Source of the DNA: Mycolicibacterium sp.
Lineage (GTDB): Bacteria > Actinomycetota > Actinomycetes > Mycobacteriales > Mycobacteriaceae
NCBI GenBank assembly: GCA_020637165.1
Contig: JACJWN010000004.1
Location: 124,001-188,000, forward strand
DNA length: 64,000 nt
Direction: 5' to 3'
The notes under the pieces are model-generated. The model was given only the letters and a program-made list of their open reading frames with translations. It did no database searches and was not told the origin of the DNA. Below, piece after piece: positions 49,869 through 58,624 of the stretch. Both the position numbers and the translations under genes were made by a program. How positions within the stretch are numbered: the stretch's first letter is position 1; each line of letters starts with the position of its first letter.

Positions 49869-51713
49869 ATGACGCCCGTGGTAACAGGTGCTGACGTGAA
49901 CCGGGGTTTCAGCGACCGGCTTGCTGAGTGGCCGAGATGGGCAAGATACCTGGCCAGCGCGGGTGTCGTGGCTATAGCTGCCTTGCTGAGGATCTGGCCG
50001 CTGGGGTCGCTGGGAAATATTCTGGTGTGGCTGACCTTCTACCCGGCTGTGCTCGCGGCCGCCGTTGTCGGCGGGTTCGGCTGTGGCCTGTTCGCCGTGG
50101 GCCTGACGGTTGTGAGCGTTGTCTTCGGATGGCCCCTACTGGTGGCGACGCCGTTCATCGCGACCAGGGCGGACTGGTTGGGCATGGGGGTGTTCATCCT
50201 CAATGGGTTATTGATGTCCGCCGTCGCCGAGGGAATGCTCCAAGCGAATAGGAGAGCACGGGCAGCGAAAGTCCATGCCGAGGCGGCGAACAGGGCGAAA
50301 AGTGCCTTTCTGGCGACCATGAGCCACGAATTGCGCACCCCGCTGAACTCAATCCTAGGGTTTTCCGATCTCCTGCGCCGGGATCCGACCCTGTCGGAGG
50401 GGCAACGGGAGGATCGTGACATCATCAATCGCAGCGGTGCCCATCTGCTGGGGTTGATCAATCAGGTGCTGGATACGGCGAAGATCGAGTCCGGACGAAC
50501 GCGGCTGGAGCCAGGGCCGGTCGACGTTCGGTCCCTGGTTCACGATGTCGACGGGATGATGCGCACCAAGGTCGAGGCGGCCGGACTGCAACTGGTAGTG
50601 GAAGTGGCCGACGACATCACCCGCTATGTCACCGTCGACGAACAGAAGGTCCGGCAGATCATCCTCAACCTCGTGGGCAACAGCGTGAAATTCACGACCG
50701 AAGGTGGGGTGACTCTACGGGTGAAGACGGTTGGCCAACCTCCAAATTCGACTCGGCAAGGATTGCAGCTGGTGATCGAAGTGGAGGACAGCGGTTGCGG
50801 TATCCCCGACGCTGAGCAGCAGCGGATCTTCGAACCGTTTGTCCAACTTCAGGAGGTCGGCGCGCCCGGCACCGGGCTGGGCCTGTCCATCGTGCGGGAG
50901 TACCTCGACTTGATGGGGGGCGGCGTCGAGGTGAGCAGCCGAGTGGGGTCCGGATCGCTGTTCCGGGTATGCGTACCCGTCGAAATTTCACCTTCCGAGG
51001 ACGTCAAACTCGTCAACGAGTCCAACCGTGTTGTCGGACTCGCTCCGGGACAACCGTCCTGGCGGGTGCTGGTGGTCGAGGACGAACCTAACAATCGGCT
51101 GCTACTCGGGCGCTTACTGGAGCAGGTGGGATTTGTCGTTGCCTGCGCGGAGAATGGCGCGGAGTGTCTGAAAGTCTTCCCCGAGTTTCGCCCTGACTTC
51201 ATTTGGATGGACCGGCGAATGCCGGTGATGGATGGCTTGGAAGCCACGACGCGCATCAGGCAGCGCGCCGATGGACGTACGGTGAAGATCGCGGCCCTCA
51301 CCGCCTCGGTGTTCGAAGACCAACGATCGGAATGGCTGGAAGCCGGCATCGACGGATTCGTCCGCAAACCGTTCCGGGACTCGGAGATCTTCGACTGCAT
51401 GGCGCGCCTCCTTGGCGTGGAATACCTCTACCAAGAGCAGCGTGACCAAGCTGATACCCGATCCGTGATCGACTTCACCCGGGAGTTGCCAAGACTGCCG
51501 GCACCAGTACGTACTCAACTAGCCGACGCGCTCGTCCTGGGCGACACCACCCAACTTTCGCCGCTACTCGAGCAGGTCCGCGAGATCAGCCCTGGCTTGG
51601 CGGATCCACTGGCACACCTGATCGCCGACTTCAACTACGCTCCGGCGCTGGAGGCGCTGGAGGCGCTGGAAGCGCTGGAAGCCGATCCAGACACCTCGAG
51701 GGGGCGTTCGTGA
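49869..51713 (+). CDS. Hybrid sensor histidine kinase (short membrane sensor, HisKA-HATPase, receiver)
   Basis: Protein of 614 residues. The N-terminal ~120 residues form about four membrane helices ('FYPAVLAAAVVGGFGCGLFAV'), similar to DUF4118/MASE-type sensors; there is no PAS domain. His153 is the phosphoacceptor ('ATMSHELRTPLNSILGF'), the ATPase boxes are intact, and the receiver Asp448 lies in 'IWMDRRMPVMDG'. The kinase-receiver core is close to that of the preceding gene. The tail after the receiver is conserved and ends in a LEALEALEALEA run. The stop overlaps the next start by 4 nt, so kinase and phosphatase are coupled. Confidence 0.93.
   Translation: MTPVVTGADVNRGFSDRLAEWPRWARYLASAGVVAIAALLRIWPLGSLGNILVWLTFYPAVLAAAVVGGFGCGLFAVGLTVVSVVFGWPLLVATPFIATRADWLGMGVFILNGLLMSAVAEGMLQANRRARAAKVHAEAANRAKSAFLATMSHELRTPLNSILGFSDLLRRDPTLSEGQREDRDIINRSGAHLLGLINQVLDTAKIESGRTRLEPGPVDVRSLVHDVDGMMRTKVEAAGLQLVVEVADDITRYVTVDEQKVRQIILNLVGNSVKFTTEGGVTLRVKTVGQPPNSTRQGLQLVIEVEDSGCGIPDAEQQRIFEPFVQLQEVGAPGTGLGLSIVREYLDLMGGGVEVSSRVGSGSLFRVCVPVEISPSEDVKLVNESNRVVGLAPGQPSWRVLVVEDEPNNRLLLGRLLEQVGFVVACAENGAECLKVFPEFRPDFIWMDRRMPVMDGLEATTRIRQRADGRTVKIAALTASVFEDQRSEWLEAGIDGFVRKPFRDSEIFDCMARLLGVEYLYQEQRDQADTRSVIDFTRELPRLPAPVRTQLADALVLGDTTQLSPLLEQVREISPGLADPLAHLIADFNYAPALEALEALEALEADPDTSRGRS
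51645..51680 (+). repeat. Four tandem 9-bp units near the end of the second kinase gene
   Basis: GCGCTGGAG/GCGCTGGAA is repeated four times in frame and codes for the LEA repeat of the C-terminus. Units 1-2 and 3-4 are identical pairs. Copy-number change would keep the frame. Confidence 0.7.
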
Positions 51714-54700
51714 TTGGCAGCATCGTGGTGGTCGACGATGAACCCGGGACGCTGAGGCTGCTCAAGACCCTGTTGGAGACCGACGGGTACGAGGTGCGGG
51801 CGTTCACCGGCGGTGCCGCGGCTCTACGGTCGATCGGAGTCAAGGCTCCGGACCTGGTCATGCTCGACATCCGCATGCCCGGGCTGAGCGGTTTCGACGT
51901 CTGCGGGATGCTCAAGGCAGACTCCGGCAGCGCCGAAATTCCGGTGATCTTCCTCAGCGCGGCAACCGACATCGACGACAAGCTCCAAGCGTTCGCGAGC
52001 GGTGGAGTCGACTACATCGTCAAGCCATTCGAAAAGGCCGAGGTGCTGTCCCGGGCGAGAACCCACATCGCCTTGGCCCACTCCCGGCGGGAAAACGCCC
52101 GCTACAAGCAACTGATCGACACATCCAACGTCGCCACCGCCATGAGCCGTGTTGACGGCACGCTCTCCGAGGTGAGTAAAGCGGCAGTGGAGTTGTCCGG
52201 ATTCGACATGGACACCGCCCTGCAGATGTCCTGGATGCAGTTCATTTCCGAACCCGACCTCGGGACTCTTCTCGGCGTTGTCGAGGACCTGTTGACGCAC
52301 CGCACCGACAGTTACCGCGGTGAGCACACTCTTATCCACGCCGACGGGAATCCGCGCCGGATCGACATGTCGATCAGCTGTATCCGCGAGCCGGACGGGC
52401 AGCCCGAATACCTCGTCTTCCAAGCCGTCGACATCACGGCTGAGGCGCAACTGAGGGAACACCTCGCAGAGTCCCGCCGATTGCTGGAGGCCAGCGCGGA
52501 CTCGATGCTTGATCCACAGGTCCTTTTTGATGCTGTCCGCGACCACGAGGGCCAGGTTGTGGATCTCCACTATCGCGCGGTGAATCGGGCGGCGTGTCAA
52601 TACCTCCAGACCGAGCAAGCGGATCTGTTGGGCTCCAGCGTCCTGGACAAAACGCCCGGTTTGAAGACCTCCGGCCTGTGGGCGCGCTACCTCCGATGCT
52701 TGGAGGACGGTGAGCCGGTCATCCTCTCCGACTTTTCCTACGACAACGAAATCCTCCACGACACCCGCCGTTACGACATCCGCGCCACCCGCGCAGGCCC
52801 GAACCTCCTCAGCCTGACCTGGACCGATGTCACCGACCGCTACCACGCCGCAGCCAGGCTCGCGGCCTCAGAAGAGCGGTACCGGCTGCTGGCAGAGAAC
52901 TCCGCCGACATCGTCTGTCATCTCCGGGATGGCCGACCGGTCTGGGTGTCCCCGTCCATCGAATCGGCTCTGGGTGCCCCGCCCCAGTTCTGGCTGGGTC
53001 AGGAGTTGTTCGCCTACGCGCCGCCGGAGGACTTGGCCGAGCAGACGACTTTGATGGCCAAGCTCAACGGGGGCGAGGCGGTCAATCATCGCGTCCGTGT
53101 TAAGGGCGTGGATGGCGTCACGCACTGGTTCGACCTTCGCGCACAGCCCTACTATGACGCCAACGGGAACCAAGACGGCGCGATCGCAGCGTTGCGTCTC
53201 GTCGATGCCGAGGTCGCCGCTGAGCGGCAGATCGAAAAGGCCCGCCGTCAGCAGGCCCGCGCCGACGCCCTGTACCGCCGATCGGTGGACAGTTCGGCGG
53301 TCGGGATGTGCCTGGTCGACGCCGAGGGTGGATTCGTTGACGTCAACGGTGCGCTGTGTGAGTTCTTCGGTTACGACGCCCAAACCCTCAAGTCGAAAAC
53401 CTGGCAGGAGCTGACCGCCGAGGAATATCTGCAGGCCGACCTGGACAAGGTCGCCGCTGTTCTGGCGGGCGAAATCGATTCCTACCGCATGGTCAAGCAG
53501 TACATCCACGCCGACGGCCACCTGATCTGGGGCGATCTCTCAGTGTCCTGCGTGCGCGACGACACGGGCCGGTTCGAGGTGTTCATCTCCCAGATCACCG
53601 ACATCACCGCTGAAGTGCAAGGCCGCGAGCTACTCGAGCAGGCCCGCCGGGAAAAGGAACGCGACGACGAACGCTTCCGCCGCTCGGTCGACAACGCGGC
53701 CGTCGGCATGTGCCTGGTCACGCCGGAAGGCCGCGTCACACAGATCAACAACGCGCTCTGTCGTTTGTTGGGACTCCCGCCTGACGTCGCGATCGGGACC
53801 CATTGGCGGGACGTCACCGAGCCCGAATATCTGGAGGAGGAGCAGAGCAACGTGGACGGCCTTCTGGAAGGCCGCATCGACTCCTACCGAATGCTCAAGC
53901 GCTACCAACTTGCCGACGGCCGCGTGATCTGGGGTGACACAACGGTCAGCGCAATCCGCGACGACGACGGGAAGTTGGACTACATGATCACCCTGATCGC
54001 CGACGTCACCGCCCGGGTGGAGGCCGACGAACGGAATCGGCTTCTGGCCCGAAAGCTTCAACAGCAGACCGACCGGCTGAAGACCGAGCTCAACAGTGCC
54101 GCTGATTACATGTCCTCGCTCACACCGACATTCCTGTCGGGTCCGGTCACCGTGTCCGCGCGATATCTGCCGTCTGAGGAACTCGGGGGGGACTGCCTCG
54201 ACTTCTACTGGATCGACGACGACCACCTTCTCGTCAGATTGATCGACGTGTCCGGCCATGGCCTCGAACCCGCACTGTTGGCGGTATCGGTACATAACCT
54301 GATGCGCTCCGGCACACTTGGCCCTGAGATCTTGCTATCACCCGCGGCGGTATTGACCGAACTCAACCGGCTCTTCGAGATGAAGCAGCAAAAAGATCAT
54401 TACTTCACAATGTGGTTCGGTATCTACGAACGGTCCACCCGAACATTGCGCTACGCCAGCGCGGGCGCCCCGCCCGCCCTGGCGTTTAGTTCCACAACAG
54501 GAACCGCGGTCACATCGACTGAGTTGGCCACGCCAGCCGCACCCATCGGGATGTTCGAGGACACCGAGTTCACCTCGGGCACCTACCAGGTTCCGCACGG
54601 GTGTCGAATCCTCGTCCACAGCGACGGCGCGAGTGAGATCGTTCTGGCCGATGGCCGGCAACTGACTCTGGCGGCCTTCAGGGAGCTGGCCGATCGGGTG

Positions 54701-54811
54701 GCCGAATCACAGGACTGGTCCCTCGACGACCTCATCGACGAACTACGCGCCGCGACTCCATCGGGTGAGTTCGAGGACGACTGCTCACTGATTCTGTTGA
54801 AGTTCGACTGA
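51710..54811 (+). CDS. Response regulator with five PAS domains and a PP2C (SpoIIE/RsbU-type) phosphatase
   Basis: Protein of 1033 residues. A receiver (1-120) has the phosphorylatable Asp53 in 'VMLDIRMPGLSG'. Five PAS-like domains follow at about 132-255, 262-385, 390-505, 520-640 and 655-770; the last two are near repeats of each other ('RRSVD..AVGMCLV'). A PP2C phosphatase at about 825-1033 carries 'EELGGDCLDFYWID', 'IDVSGHGLEPALLAV', 'YASAGAPPAL' and 'SDGASE'. Such phosphatases dephosphorylate anti-anti-sigma proteins, so it may link the hybrid kinases to a sigma factor. No anti-sigma or antagonist gene is in the window. Confidence 0.92.
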   Translation: MIGSIVVVDDEPGTLRLLKTLLETDGYEVRAFTGGAAALRSIGVKAPDLVMLDIRMPGLSGFDVCGMLKADSGSAEIPVIFLSAATDIDDKLQAFASGGVDYIVKPFEKAEVLSRARTHIALAHSRRENARYKQLIDTSNVATAMSRVDGTLSEVSKAAVELSGFDMDTALQMSWMQFISEPDLGTLLGVVEDLLTHRTDSYRGEHTLIHADGNPRRIDMSISCIREPDGQPEYLVFQAVDITAEAQLREHLAESRRLLEASADSMLDPQVLFDAVRDHEGQVVDLHYRAVNRAACQYLQTEQADLLGSSVLDKTPGLKTSGLWARYLRCLEDGEPVILSDFSYDNEILHDTRRYDIRATRAGPNLLSLTWTDVTDRYHAAARLAASEERYRLLAENSADIVCHLRDGRPVWVSPSIESALGAPPQFWLGQELFAYAPPEDLAEQTTLMAKLNGGEAVNHRVRVKGVDGVTHWFDLRAQPYYDANGNQDGAIAALRLVDAEVAAERQIEKARRQQARADALYRRSVDSSAVGMCLVDAEGGFVDVNGALCEFFGYDAQTLKSKTWQELTAEEYLQADLDKVAAVLAGEIDSYRMVKQYIHADGHLIWGDLSVSCVRDDTGRFEVFISQITDITAEVQGRELLEQARREKERDDERFRRSVDNAAVGMCLVTPEGRVTQINNALCRLLGLPPDVAIGTHWRDVTEPEYLEEEQSNVDGLLEGRIDSYRMLKRYQLADGRVIWGDTTVSAIRDDDGKLDYMITLIADVTARVEADERNRLLARKLQQQTDRLKTELNSAADYMSSLTPTFLSGPVTVSARYLPSEELGGDCLDFYWIDDDHLLVRLIDVSGHGLEPALLAVSVHNLMRSGTLGPEILLSPAAVLTELNRLFEMKQQKDHYFTMWFGIYERSTRTLRYASAGAPPALAFSSTTGTAVTSTELATPAAPIGMFEDTEFTSGTYQVPHGCRILVHSDGASEIVLADGRQLTLAAFRELADRVAESQDWSLDDLIDELRAATPSGEFEDDCSLILLKFD

Positions 54812-55050
54812 GTCCCGCGACTGTTTTCAAGGGTCTCGGAGGAACTTCAAGCCTTGGAGATCACGATGTCGCCAAGTTCCACCAAGTAGGACGAAGCAAC
54901 GGCCCGCGCGAAGCCGCTGACCCCGGCGGCGCTGGTTCATGTCCCGGGGTGCGGCGTAAGTAGTGGCGGGTGTCTCTCGTGATGTGAGAGGGCCATCGGT
55001 GGATCGAGGATCAGAGCCGACTGCGCGGCACTCGGCGACATCGGCGGCGG
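54812..55050. other. Gap between convergent signalling genes
   Basis: No gene or strong hairpin is seen in these 239 bp. A short open stretch on the minus strand (about 54856-54945) reads like a C-terminal protein end but has no start. Confidence 0.5.
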
Positions 55051-57495
55051 CTATGGGGCCCCTCCCGCTTCCAGCGCTTCGAGCACCACGCCGTAGTTGA
55101 AATCGGCGACGGGGATCGCCAGCGCATCAGCCAGTGCCGGGTTGGTTTCGCGGACTTTGTCGATTGCCCTTGTAATTTCGGAGGACTGCCCTATGACGAG
55201 CGCTTCGGCGAGTTGCGTGCGTACGGTCTCGGGTAGTGCACGCAACCCCGGAGAAAGGTCGATACCGGATGGGGTGTCCGACTGATCGGCCTGGTCCTCG
55301 TAGATGTACTTCACTCCGAGCAGGCTCTTCATACAGTCGAAGACCTCCGATTCGCGGAACGGTTTTCCTACGAAGCCGTCGATGCCGGCGCGTACCCACT
55401 CCTTGCGCTGATCTTCCAATACCGCGGCGGTCAGGGCCGCAATCTTGACCTCGCGACCGCCCTCGCGCTGCCGTATGCGGGAGGTGGCCTCCACGCCGTC
55501 CATCACCGGCATGCGGCGGTCCATCCAGATGAAGTGCGGCCGGAACTCGTCGAAGATTGTCAGGCACTGCGCGCCATTCTCGGCATAAGCCAGCACGAAG
55601 CCGACCTGTTCGAGCAGTCGCCCCAGCACCTGCCGGTTGAGCGGTTCGTCCTCGACCACCAGCACCCGCCACTGCGGCTGACCCGGCGCCAGACCCACCA
55701 CGCGGCGGGACGCGTCCACCGGCGTGATGTCACCGGCTTTCGCCGGCTCGACGGGAATGCTGATCCGGAACAGCGATCCGACGCCCACCTTGCTCGTGAC
55801 CTCGACTTCACCGCCCATCAATCGTAGGTAGTCCGCCACCAGAGCCAGCCCTATCCCGGTGCCAGGTGCCGCGACGTTCTGGAGTCGTACGAACGGTTCG
55901 AAGATCCGCTGCTGCTGGTCCTCGGGGATCCCGGCACCGCTGTCCTCGACCTCGATCACCAGGCGCAACCCGGCCCCGGTTACGGTTTTCACTCGTAGGC
56001 TCACCCCGCCCCCGGCGGTGAACTTCAGGCTGTTGTCGAGCAGGTTGAGCATGATCTGGCGCACCTTCTGGGCGTCGCAGACGATGTAGCGGGCCACGTC
56101 GTCGGCCATCTCCACCACGAACCGCAGCCCGGCCGCCTCGGCCGGGCCGCGCATCATCAACTCGACGTCGTTGACCAGCGCCGGCAGGTCCACCGGCGAC
56201 GGCTCCAGCGCCGTGCGCCCCGACTCGATCTTGGCCATCTCGAGAACCTGGTTGATCAGCCCCAGCAGGTGGGTGCCGCTGCGGTTGATGATGTCCAGAT
56301 CCGCGCGCTGATCGGCCGACGCCGTCGGATCTCTGCGCAATAGATCCGAAAACCCCAGAATCGAATTCAACGGCGTGCGCAACTCATGGCTCATCGCCGA
56401 AAGAAAATCGCTCTTCGCCCTGTTCGCCGCCTTCGCATGCTCTGTAACAGCCCGCAGCGATTCGTTGCTGGCACGCAGATCGGCGGTCATCTGAAGGGCT
56501 AATTCCTCGGCCCGCTGTCGGCGCATGGCCAGCGAGGCGATGATGACAAAAAGCAGTGCGTCGATGACCAACCCGGCTCCGCCGACGATCCACGGCTCCA
56601 ATGATGTGGGGCTCAGTGTTTTGTCTGAAGTGAACCGGGTAGTCCACGTTCGGTCACCAATCGGGAGCGAGTTCTGGGCCACTCGATCCGGTTTGAAGTC
56701 GCTGGCGCGGGGGCTTTCATACAAAAGGCTTTGAGCCGCTGTGTTATCGCCGTAGAAGATCTCAGTGAAATATTCGCGCGCTTCCGGAGGGAGAACGCCG
56801 ACCATAAGATCGCGGGTTCGAAACGCCGCGTAGACCCACCCAATTAAGGCGTTCTCGCGCTGCTCGACGGTGTCGACCGGAGCGCCGTCTCGGTAGTAGG
56901 GAACGTACATGAGGAACCCGCGTTGAATATCGTTCTCGGTCTCCTGGACGAGCTGCACAGGGTCGGACACTGTCGCCAAACCGGTGCGCGCGGCGCTCTG
57001 CATCGCTTCTCGACGGGTCGGTTCCGAATACATGTCGAAGCCGAATGCTCGCTGATTCCGAAAATCAAACGGTTCGATGTAACGGATCGCCGAGTAAGGA
57101 TCGCGATCGCCGGTCGGTTTGATGGCGAAATCCGGAAAGCCCTCTGCGCGAACCCCTTTCTCGAAGTTCGCCTTCTCGTCTGGCGACACAATCACTGCGT
57201 AGCCTAGGGCCTGGATGCCCCTGAACTGAGTCCGCAATTTCAAGCTGTCAGCGAATGTTTTCCACCCGGTCCTGGTGATCGGCGCCTCGCTGCTGCGTAA
57301 GAGCCCGACGGCACTGTCCAAAGCGATGTTGTAGTCCAGCATGCGGTTTGAAATCGCATCATTGGCGCCGCTGACGCTGCTCAGAAATTCTTGTTCTACC
57401 CTGCTGTCAACGGACGTCTTCGAAATGCGCCAAGCGAAAAACGTCGCAACAACCGTCACGACAAGCACCAACCACGCCAGCGCCGAATTCCGCAT
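55051..57495 (-). CDS. Hybrid sensor histidine kinase (CHASE sensor, HisKA-HATPase, receiver)
   Basis: Protein of 814 residues from the ATG at 57495; GTG at 57540 or an upstream start at 57621 are possible. One membrane helix (about 7-24) is followed by an extracytoplasmic CHASE domain (about 35-285, with 'FRGIQALGYAVIV' and 'FGFDMYSEPTRREAMQSA') and a second helix near 295-318. His370 is the phosphoacceptor, the ATPase is intact, and receiver Asp659 is in 'IWMDRRMPVMDG'. The core is paralogous to the other two kinases, while the CHASE part has lower GC than its surroundings. CHASE domains bind small ligands outside the cell. It is convergent with the phosphatase gene. Confidence 0.92.
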   Translation of the reverse strand: MRNSALAWLVLVVTVVATFFAWRISKTSVDSRVEQEFLSSVSGANDAISNRMLDYNIALDSAVGLLRSSEAPITRTGWKTFADSLKLRTQFRGIQALGYAVIVSPDEKANFEKGVRAEGFPDFAIKPTGDRDPYSAIRYIEPFDFRNQRAFGFDMYSEPTRREAMQSAARTGLATVSDPVQLVQETENDIQRGFLMYVPYYRDGAPVDTVEQRENALIGWVYAAFRTRDLMVGVLPPEAREYFTEIFYGDNTAAQSLLYESPRASDFKPDRVAQNSLPIGDRTWTTRFTSDKTLSPTSLEPWIVGGAGLVIDALLFVIIASLAMRRQRAEELALQMTADLRASNESLRAVTEHAKAANRAKSDFLSAMSHELRTPLNSILGFSDLLRRDPTASADQRADLDIINRSGTHLLGLINQVLEMAKIESGRTALEPSPVDLPALVNDVELMMRGPAEAAGLRFVVEMADDVARYIVCDAQKVRQIMLNLLDNSLKFTAGGGVSLRVKTVTGAGLRLVIEVEDSGAGIPEDQQQRIFEPFVRLQNVAAPGTGIGLALVADYLRLMGGEVEVTSKVGVGSLFRISIPVEPAKAGDITPVDASRRVVGLAPGQPQWRVLVVEDEPLNRQVLGRLLEQVGFVLAYAENGAQCLTIFDEFRPHFIWMDRRMPVMDGVEATSRIRQREGGREVKIAALTAAVLEDQRKEWVRAGIDGFVGKPFRESEVFDCMKSLLGVKYIYEDQADQSDTPSGIDLSPGLRALPETVRTQLAEALVIGQSSEITRAIDKVRETNPALADALAIPVADFNYGVVLEALEAGGAP

Positions 57496-57804
57496 GAATC
57501 CGGCGACCGAACCATCTGCCGAGGCGCGCCCTAACCGCACACAACACCGCCATCGGTGAGACGCAGCATCCCCGGTTTCATATCCACAGGCTTTCGGCTG
57601 ATGTCGAAGGGTGGTGCCCAACGTCGGGCTTGGCCGGGTGCGCGCGGCCCCGACAGCGCGAGAGAATGCCGACCGCTAACCCGGATCGGTCCGTGCTTCA
57701 CGGTCAGCAGCGTATCGCTGTGTTTGAAAGCTGGCGGACTTCTCTCGCGACTTGTCAATACCTGCGGATCGGTGTGCTTTTTCGGCGATTTCCTTCGGGG
57801 TTTC

Positions 57805-57897
57805 GCGTCATGTCTGGGCCATGCTTCCATCCCGACCACCGCCCGCATCTACGCCCACCTCCATGGCGACGAGCTCGACACTGCTGCCGACGCCTGA
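57805..57897 (+). pseudogene. Tyrosine recombinase (phage-type integrase), C-terminal remnant
   Basis: The last ~30 codons before the TGA at 57895-57897 read 'CLGHASIPTTARIYAHLHGDELDTAADA'. This is the end of a tyrosine recombinase, with the LGH box and the nucleophile Tyr in 'RIYAHL'. Upstream sequence in this frame has no integrase match, so the rest is deleted or decayed. It points toward the tRNA fragment at 58031, the usual spacing for an integrase and its attachment site. Confidence 0.75.
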
Positions 57898-58030
57898 ACG
57901 ACCTGAGGAGCCGAAGTGAAGGCTGGCGGGCACAAGAGCTGTGCCCAAAGCGTGCCCAGATTCGGGGCACGACAGGCGAATCGACCGGGGGTTCCGACCA
58001 TCAGAACCGGGCTGACGTGCACAGAGCATT

Positions 58031-58069
58031 TGGAGCCGCCTGGGGGAATCGAACCCCCGACCTATTCAT
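58031..58069 (-). other. Partial tRNA-Thr(CGT) 3' end: attachment-site copy
   Basis: On the minus strand the 39 bp read as the 3' part of a tRNA: half of the anticodon stem (ATGAATAGG), the T arm GGGGG-TTCGATT-CCCCC, the acceptor strand AGGCGGC, discriminator T and CCA. The pieces agree with a recalled mycobacterial tRNA-Thr(CGT). The 5' half is absent; the sequence diverges right after the anticodon stem. It is the kind of core left by an element that integrates in a tRNA gene. Confidence 0.7.
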
Positions 58070-58624
58070 AAGGGGTATCAGTCGACCTGCGGTTTCTCCA
58101 CTGTCTCCACTTTGGGGAACGCGCTGGTGAGAGCGTTACCCGCCTCGCCCGGGACTGCAGCGGCTGCGTAAACGCGCTCCGTTTTCGCGGAGTAAACGCG
58201 GACCTGGGAGGGTTTCCGCGGAGCGGGCCGAGGCGGTGACATCGCCGTTGCCCGTCGCCGATCTCGAGGCGGTGGGTGAGCCGGTGACAAGGAGCCCCGT
58301 CGCCGGCGGACCTAGCCCCCCTCGCGCCGCACACCGCCGGCCGCCGCGGCGAACCCCCCGGTGCAACACCCATCCCTGAGCCGTACCGTGGAACCGGAGC
58401 AGATCACACTCCCGGCGACTCCCGGCGACAGCAGCCCGAGCAGGACACTGACCGGCTCACCGCCCAAGGGCCCTCCACCCCGGGGCGCGGCAGTTACGAG
58501 GACGGCGGCCCTACCCGGCCCGCGCAGGGCCGCGCGCCGCACCCGACCGGTGGACACGAACCGGCAGGCTAGAGGCGGCGCGGAACCGTTTACCGCCCTG
58601 TATGTCTTGTGGTCGCGGGCCGTG
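58070..58624. other. Gene-free or degenerate stretch after the att copy
   Basis: About 555 bp of very GC-rich DNA. Several short open frames exist on both strands, but all are Arg/Pro-rich and none has a recognisable family, start site or codon pattern. It may hold decayed element DNA. Confidence 0.5.

Noticed and set aside
54856-54945. Small minus-strand gene ending '...YLVELGDIVISKA'
   Set aside because: Looks like a protein end, but a stop lies directly upstream and no start or family is seen; left as a possible relic.
57556-57804. N-terminal part of the open frame that ends in the integrase tail
   Set aside because: No integrase similarity and Arg/Cys-rich; only the last ~30 codons are recombinase-like.
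58031-58105. Complete tRNA gene at the tRNA-like sequence
   Set aside because: The 5' acceptor strand, D arm and anticodon loop are absent; only 39 bp of the 3' end match.
58078-58290. 70-codon minus-strand frame ending '...KVETVEKPQVD'
   Set aside because: Short, Arg/Pro-rich N-terminal half, no ribosome site, no family; could be decayed coding DNA but is not supportable.
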